Source: Dugong dugon
Lineage: Eukaryota; Chordata; Mammalia; Sirenia; Dugongidae
DNA: 64,000 bases
Reading direction: 5' to 3'
NCBI GenBank assembly: GCA_030035585.1
Contig: CM057466.1
Location: 59,527,233-59,591,232, forward strand
Made by a program: the position numbers and the translations under genes. Positions 57,561-64,000 of the stretch are shown here, piece after piece. Under the pieces are notes generated by a model. That model worked only from the letters and a program-made list of their open reading frames with translations, did no database searches and was not told the origin of the DNA. Each line of letters opens with the position of its first letter. Within the stretch, counting starts at the first letter, position 1.

Positions 57561-59013
57561 AACAGAGGAAGCAGTGTACTGAAGAGCAATTGAACCATCT
57601 AGATTCTCTCCAGGTATATTTGACTATGAGGCATACAGAGTACAGTCCTTAGCCAGGGTAGATGCAGAAAGGCATACAGAAGGAAGTGAAGGCTGAGAAA
57701 ACAGGAACCACAGGACAGCAAAAAGGACAGGAGAGAGAAGATGACCAGTAGCAGCAGAAGCAAGAGCAGAGAGAACTGAGGCCCCAGAGTGTGGAAACAC
57801 CAGAGTAGGGAACAAAGGGTGATGCTCCCTGCTGAGAAGGCAATAACTTGGGGGCTAGAGTTAGAACTTCAACAACCTTTCAGAGCCTGACTGATGTTCT
57901 AATGTCCATTCAGTCCAGCAGTACAAATGTTCCTGCATTTATGTCTCTATATTATTGCAATAGTTCCCTATTCTTTACCCGATATAACCTGTGTTTCTCT
58001 GTTCCTTGAACCCACAAAGAGCCTAATACACTACTACCACCCCTTACCCTGTGCTCACGTCTCTCGTTCTTAATCTCTAACAACCAACACTGTCGAGAAC
58101 CTCCTCTTTTCAATAGCCACCTCTCTCCGCAGGGTCTCTGCTATTCTTTGCTCTTCTGAGACTTTCAAAACACATTTATTTTCCAGATGCCCACTCACCC
58201 CCACCATCTAGTCCTGGAGTCACCTGTTAGTACCTGATACAATCATGTCAAAGGTCCTACTCTTGATGAGTATACCCATACCATGTAATTTTAGTACATT
58301 CACGGAAGTCACAAAGACCTGACGATTAGATGGACCAGTATTTGGGCCTGTACTGGAGTGTGGATCAAATCACAGTCTTGTGGATCTTGGATTTGGAAGA
58401 GTTATCAGAAAACATCTACTCCAACCTCAAACCTAAAGCCAGATTACCCTCAACCACATATTTAAGAAGTATTCCCCCAGCCTGAGACCTGGAACTTCCC
58501 AGAGGGCAGATGACTACAATGCAACCTGAACCACATTTTTTCTCAACTCTGTAAATGTTAGAACTTCCTCTTACGGAGACAAATGTTGTCCCCACAAACT
58601 GTCACCTGTTAGTCCTCATTATACAATATAAACGCTGAATAGAACAAGTTTAATCCCCTTTCACGTGCCATCACTGAAAAGCTTAAAGAAAACTAGCATG
58701 AGCTGCCTTCATTTTTCTTTTCCAGGCTTACACATTCAGATGCTCCAACAAGTCCTCTTGCTCCAACTGGTCATGCTATTCAAGTCACATCTGTTTCTTT
58801 AAAGAGTGCAGAGAAATCTTAATAAGTTGTACTATAATATCAGCTTTGCTAAACTTATGACCTTTTTTCCATCCTTATTATCTCTGACTTGTCCACTGCC
58901 TTCTGGTGGTAGCTAATTTTTCTTCAACTAACAGAAAATTGGTCGGAGTGAATGGGGAGAATAGAAAGGAGGGAGGGAAGTGGAAACAAAAGAAGGATGA
59001 TGGAGTGATTGAT
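57561..59013. other. Upstream flank, nothing recognised
   Basis: Mixed-composition sequence without an assignable repeat or exon. Confidence 0.45.
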
Positions 59014-59050
59014 GAATGGAAGGATGGATGGATGGAGAGAGAGGAGAGTG
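59014..59050 (+). repeat. Short GGAT/GGAGA simple repeat
   Basis: GGAAGGATGGATGGATGG followed by a GA-rich stretch. Confidence 0.75.
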
Positions 59051-59639
59051 AGCTAATTCAGATAAAGTAGAGAGGGGTGCAGCAAACAAGTGATACACTC
59101 ATATACAAAATGCTGACCTCAAAAAGTTTATAATCTAACTTCGGAGGCAAAGTATACAATGAAAACTTAACAAAAAAGATAAGCCATAATAACACCCAAA
59201 AGTGGTACATAAAATTCTAAAGGAGTTGAGAGGACTACGTGAGTGAGGACCAGAATAGAAAAGACAGTTAGAAGTGGTGATATTTAAACTTAGCCTCAGC
59301 TTTAGATAGGAAACACCAGGAAATGGGAAATGAGTACCTTCAACATAATCAATTTGAGAGATCCAGAAAAAAAAAAAAAAACCCTGAAAATGAGGGCATG
59401 TACTTTTAGTAATAGCTCAGGGCTAAAAATAAACATTCACAAGTCATCCACAAATATCCATCACACTGTATAGGATTACCAGTGGAAAGAAGATAGGAAT
59501 AATGGCACTTAAGGATGTGCCAGAGCACAGAATTTGCCATTCACCATTGATTGATTCATTTATTCATTAGTCAATAAATATATATTAACAGAGTGAATGA
59601 CATGATTTTGTGAGTGGATACATGTGCAATGCACTATTC
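59051..59639 (-). mobile_element. Possible L2 fragment (inverted) and flank
   Basis: About 59110-59310 reads like the reverse of the L2 3' region (AAAAAGTTTATAATCTAAC, GGTGATATTTAAACTTAGCC). The match is loose, made by eye. An A-run lies near 59368-59381. Confidence 0.4.
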
Positions 59640-60920
59640 TAGGCTTTACCCCCACCAGCTCCCTGCCCCACTCTCAACTTCCCCTTCTACTTCAGCAAGA
59701 AAACAAAAGCTATTAGATGAGAACTTCTTACCACCAAAACAACAAACTTACCTGCACCCACATCCTTTCTTCGTATTTTTATCTTTTAAAATGCAAGAGG
59801 TACCTCTTCTTTCAAAGGCTAGAATCTCCACCAGTGTTCATGATGTCCCCTTCCACCTTCTCAGGGACCTCATCCAATCAGCACACACACACTTTCTCCC
59901 TCCTAGATCCACAGGCACTCTTGCAATATACCAGCTGCATAAATGTGCTCTAATTTCTGTCATCTTTTAAAAGTCCTCCTGCCAGATAGCATCTTTTCTC
60001 TTTCCTTCTTCAGAGTGGTCTACTCCATTTTCTCCCCACTCTTTCCTCTACTCTGACTTCTGCTCCCGCTACTCTACTGAAACTGCTCTGTCTGAGGACT
60101 TCAAAGGCCTCCTTATCGGTAAATTCAATGGACCCTCACAAGTCCTTCCCTTATTTGACCTTTCAGCAGCATTTGACACAGGTGGCCACTTCCTTCCTTC
60201 TGGGAATTCTCTTCCCTTGGTTTCCCCTGAGCTCCTTGTCCTTGGCTCTGTCATTATCTATTAGAAATTTTGCCTTAAACTCTGCCTCTCCTCATACTTT
60301 TCCTGGGGGGAGCTTATTATGCACTCCCATGGCTGGAATAACCCTCTACATGCTCATGTCTCACAAATCTGTAACTCGGGTCTCAACATTGCTTCTGAGC
60401 TTCTGACCCACATACCAACTGATCAAACTCAATACAAACAACAGGGCAATTTCTCCTCTCCCCACTACAAACCTACTTCACTCCTCATATTCTCTTTCTT
60501 GGTGGCAAGCAGTCTGGTCTCTGTTCCTCTACTCTCCCCATCCTACTTCATCTGCACTCTACCCCCACACACCCAACCCTAATCTATTCTTTACTTTGTA
60601 ACCGGAGGATGTTTTCAAATTTGTTCAACTAATTCTCTTGTTTAAAATTCTAATCTGCCTTTTAATTGCCTTTAGGTTTAGTCTAAACTCCTTAGCATCA
60701 GAAAGCTCTGCATATAACCAGCTTCATTTCTTATCACTACACCATGGTATTTTACACTTCAGCAATTATCAACAACATTCAGTTCCTTGTATTGACACAG
60801 TCTCTGACGCTTTAGGACTTTTGCCCATGTTGTTTTTGTTGCCTTGAACTCTCTCCTCCAGCTTCATCATCTTGTTGATGCTTATGCTGCATTCCATGTG
60901 AGCTTAGAAATCACTTCTCT
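59640..60920 (+). mobile_element. LINE-2 (L2) RT to 3' region, degenerate
   Basis: CTTCTCAGGGACCTCATCC (59857), TACTGAAACTGCTCTGTCTG (60074) and GACCTTTCAGCAGCATTTGA (60158) are L2 RT-region wording; the last translates DLSAAFDT, the first RT catalytic block. It continues to the 3' part with AAATCACTTCTCTCCAAG, where an L1 has inserted at about 60921. All frames are broken. Confidence 0.85.
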
Positions 60921-63900
60921 CCAAGAGGCTGAAAACATTCCCCTTGAGAACAGGAACAAGGCAAGGATGCCCTTTATTTCCACTCCTACCTGACATTGTG
61001 CTGGAAGTCCTAGCTAGAGCAATAAGGGAAGAAAAAGAAATAAAGGGCATCCAAACTGGTAATGAAGAAGTTAAACTGTCCCAATTTGCAGATGATATGA
61101 CACTATACACAGAAAACCCTAAAGACTCCACGAGAAAACTACCAGAACTAATAGAAAGATTCAGCAGAATAGCAGGATATGAGATAAACATACAAAAATC
61201 AGTTGGATTCCTATACATCAATAAAGAGAACGATTAAAAGGAAATCAGGAAAGCAATACCATTTACAATATCCCCTAAAAAAAAACACACTTAGGAATAA
61301 ATCTAACCAGTGATGTAAAAGATCTATGCAAAGAAAACTACAAAACACTACTGCAAGAAACCCAAAGGAGATGAACATAAATGGAAAAACATACTAAGCT
61401 CATGGAGAGGTAGACACAACATTATGAAAATGACAATTCTCCCCAAAACAATTTACAAATACAACACAATCCCAATCCAACCTTCTTTAAAGAGATGGAA
61501 AAACTAATCATTAACTTTATATGGTAAGGGAAGAAGCCCTGGATAAGTAAAGGTCTACTGAAGAAGAAGACTAAAGTAGGAGGACTCGCACTATCTGACT
61601 TCAGAACCTACTATACAGCTATGGTAGTTAAAACAGCCTGGTACTGATACAATGATAGATACATTGACCAATGGAACAGAATTGAGAACCCAGATGTAAA
61701 TCCATCCACCTACAGTCACCTGATCTTTGACAAGGGCCCAAAGTCCATCAAATGGGGAAAAGACAGTATTTTTAACAAATGCCGCTGGCAAAATAGGATG
61801 TCCATCTGCAAAAAAATAAAACAGGGCTTATACCTCACACCATACACAAAAACCAATTCAATTTGGATCAAAGACCTAAATATAAAGCCAAAAACTATAA
61901 AGTTCATAGAAGAAAAAACAGAATCAACGCTAGAGGCCCTAATGCACGGCATTAACAGGATACAAACACACAAACCACAGAAGATAAGCCAGATTACTGG
62001 GATCTTCTAAAAATGAGACACTTAATGCTCATCAAAAGACTTCACCAAAGGAGTAAAAAGAGAACCTACTGACTGGGAAAAAAATTTTTGGCTATGACAA
62101 ATCTGACAAAGCTCTAATCTCTAAAATCTACAGGAAAATCCAACACCTCTACAACAGAAAGACAAATAATCCAATTAAAAAATGGGCAAAGGAAATGAAC
62201 AGACAGTTCACCAAAGAAGACATTCAAGCAGCCAGCAGACACATGAGGAAATGCTCATGATCACTAGCCATTAGAGAAATGCAAATTAAAATCACAATGA
62301 GATTACCATCTCACCTTGGCATTACTGGCATGAATCAAAAACACTGGAAATAACAAATGTTGGAGAGGGTGCAGGGAGACTGGAACTCTTATGCACTGCT
62401 GGTAGGAATGCATAATGATACAACCATTTTGGAAAATGATATGGCGCTTCCTTAGAAAGCTAGAAATAGAAATACCATACGATCCAGCAATCCCACTCCT
62501 GGGAATATATCCTAGAGAAATAAGAGCCATCACACAAATAGACATATGCACACCCATATTCATTGAAGCTCTGTTCACAATAGCAAAAAGATGAAAACAA
62601 CCTTGATGCCCATCAACAGATGAATGGATAAACAAACTATGGTACATATACACAATGGAGTATTATGCAACCATAAAGAACAATGATGAATCTGTGAAGC
62701 ATCTCGTAACATGGATGAAACTGGAGGAAATTATGCTGAGTGAAATAAGTCAATCTCAAAAGGACAAATATTGTATATCTACTGTAAAAACTCATGTGAA
62801 AGTTTACACACAAAAAGAAACAATTTTTGTTGGTTACAAGGGATGGGAGGGGTGGGGGCGAACTAAATAGGCAATAGGTAAGTGGTAACTTTGGTGAAGG
62901 GTAAGACAGTACACAATACAAGGGAAGCCAGCACAACTTGTACAAGGAAAGGTCATGGAAGCTCCATAGACACATCCAAACTCCCTGAGGGACTGAATTG
63001 CTGGGTGGAGGGCTGTGGGGACCATGGTCTTGGGGAACACCTAGCTCAACTGGCATAACACAGTTGATAAAGACAGTGTTCTACATTCTACCTTGGCGAG
63101 TAGCATCCGGGATCTTAAAATCCTGTGAGCAGCCATCTAAGATACTCCACTGGTCTCACCCTTTCGGGAGCAAGAGAGAATGAAGAGAACAGGATGCAAG
63201 GAAAAGATTAGTCTAAAGGACTAATGGACCACAGCTACCACAAAGCCCACCAGACTGAGTCCAGTAGAGCTAGATGGTGCCTGGCTACCACCACTGACTG
63301 CTCTGACTAGGATCACAATAGGGGGTCCTGGACAGAGTTGGAGAAGGTTGCAGAACAAAATTTTAACTCACAAAAAAGAGATCAGATTTACTGGCCTGAC
63401 AGACTGGAGAAACCCTGAGAGTATGGACCCTGGACACCCTTTTAGCTCAGTGGTGAAGTCACTCCCGAAGCTCACTGTTCCAGCGAGGGATGGGATAGCC
63501 TCATAAAGCAAAATGGGACTAATGAGGCACAGCAGTCCAGGGACAAGGACTAGTAGGCAGAAAGCGACAAGAAGGCTGGTGATAGGGAACCCAAGGTTGA
63601 AAATGGAGTGTTAACTGTCGTGGGGTTGTTAACCATTGTCACAGGGCACTATGTGTACTAACTGTTTAATGAGAAATTATTGTTCTGCAAACCTTCATCT
63701 AAGGTACAAAAAAAAAAAAAAAAAAAGGAATTATCTATGTGAGATCCAACTGACAACAGCAACTCAAAAGGTTTGATGGGAAGCCTAGGGGGCAGTGAGT
63801 TGAAGATAATGGTGATGGAATAATTTGGAAAAGCACTGTGAGACTAGCAGCACAAGTGGAAGAATGTATTCGATGTCACTGAATTGTACATGTAGAAACT

Positions 63901-64000
63901 TTCGAAATGGTGTAACTCTGGCTATGTATATTTTCACCAAAAAAAAGGGTCCTCCAAGGTCGAGAAGGGCGAGTGTTGACATGTCGTGGGGTTGTTAACC
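60921..64000 (+). mobile_element. 5'-truncated LINE-1 D, running off the right edge
   Basis: It begins in the ORF2 RT domain directly after L2 sequence and continues through the ORF2 C-terminus and a 3'UTR. It has an A-run at about 63709-63727, followed by a second copy of the 3'UTR terminal block (63835 to the end). The right boundary is outside the window. Confidence 0.9.
60924..62800 (+). pseudogene. L1 D ORF2 fragment
   Basis: The RT part is open at 60944-61237 with [20 protein letters not shown] and catalytic FADDMTLY (61085-61108). Later pieces cover the C-terminus (TNSIWIKDLNIKPKTIKF near 61850-61905). Stops near 61235 and 61525, plus frameshifts, break it. The endonuclease and the first RT motifs are missing. 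Confidence 0.88.

Overview
This is a window of placental-mammal nuclear DNA. It has no bacterial-style coding density: genuine coding sequence is three short exons, and most of the rest is intron filled with transposable elements. The lineage marker is a set of about twenty tRNA-derived SINEs of the AfroSINE type (A/B-box head reading like CCCTGGTGGCGCAGTGG, tail reading like AGTCGATTCCGACTCATAGCGACC on the other strand), plus an RTE-type LINE that shares the same 3' tail. That combination points to Afrotheria, most likely an elephant or another paenungulate; the species cannot be fixed from this window.

The gene is OSBPL1A (ORP1L, oxysterol-binding-protein-related protein 1, long form) on the minus strand. 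A CpG-dense promoter and probable non-coding first exon lie at about 52.98-53.64 kb. Coding exon 2, with the start codon, is at 23959-24081; exon 3 at 16827-16912; exon 4 at 15863-15937. The three exons join in frame, have AG/GT splice sites, and encode residues 1-94, including the first ankyrin repeat and the start of the second. Later exons lie beyond the left edge. Right of about 53.6 kb is upstream flank.

Region by region: 0-2.9 kb holds an AfroSINE, a degenerate RTE LINE and an unassigned old repeat. 2.9-11.7 kb is one composite L1 with a second L1 fragment lodged in its RT region. 12.1-15.6 kb is MLT1 and old L1 debris. 15.9-24.1 kb carries the exons, a long L2 and MLT1. 24.1-52.9 kb is intron 1, dominated by L1s, including a full-length L1 (34553-42945) nested inside another near-full-length L1 (32438-48380) with a perfect 14-bp target duplication. 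54-60.9 kb is upstream flank with a hAT element, a SINE cluster and L2. 60.9 kb to the end is a 5'-truncated L1.

All L1 ORFs seen are broken by stops, frameshifts or deletions. No previously undescribed functional system is evident. The most informative observations concern L1 biology (three different 5'UTR types, tandem 5'UTR monomers, a poly(A)-less L1 fragment, duplicated 3'UTR ends), SINE/LINE tail sharing, a possible SINE dimer, and candidate regulatory sites near the OSBPL1A promoter.
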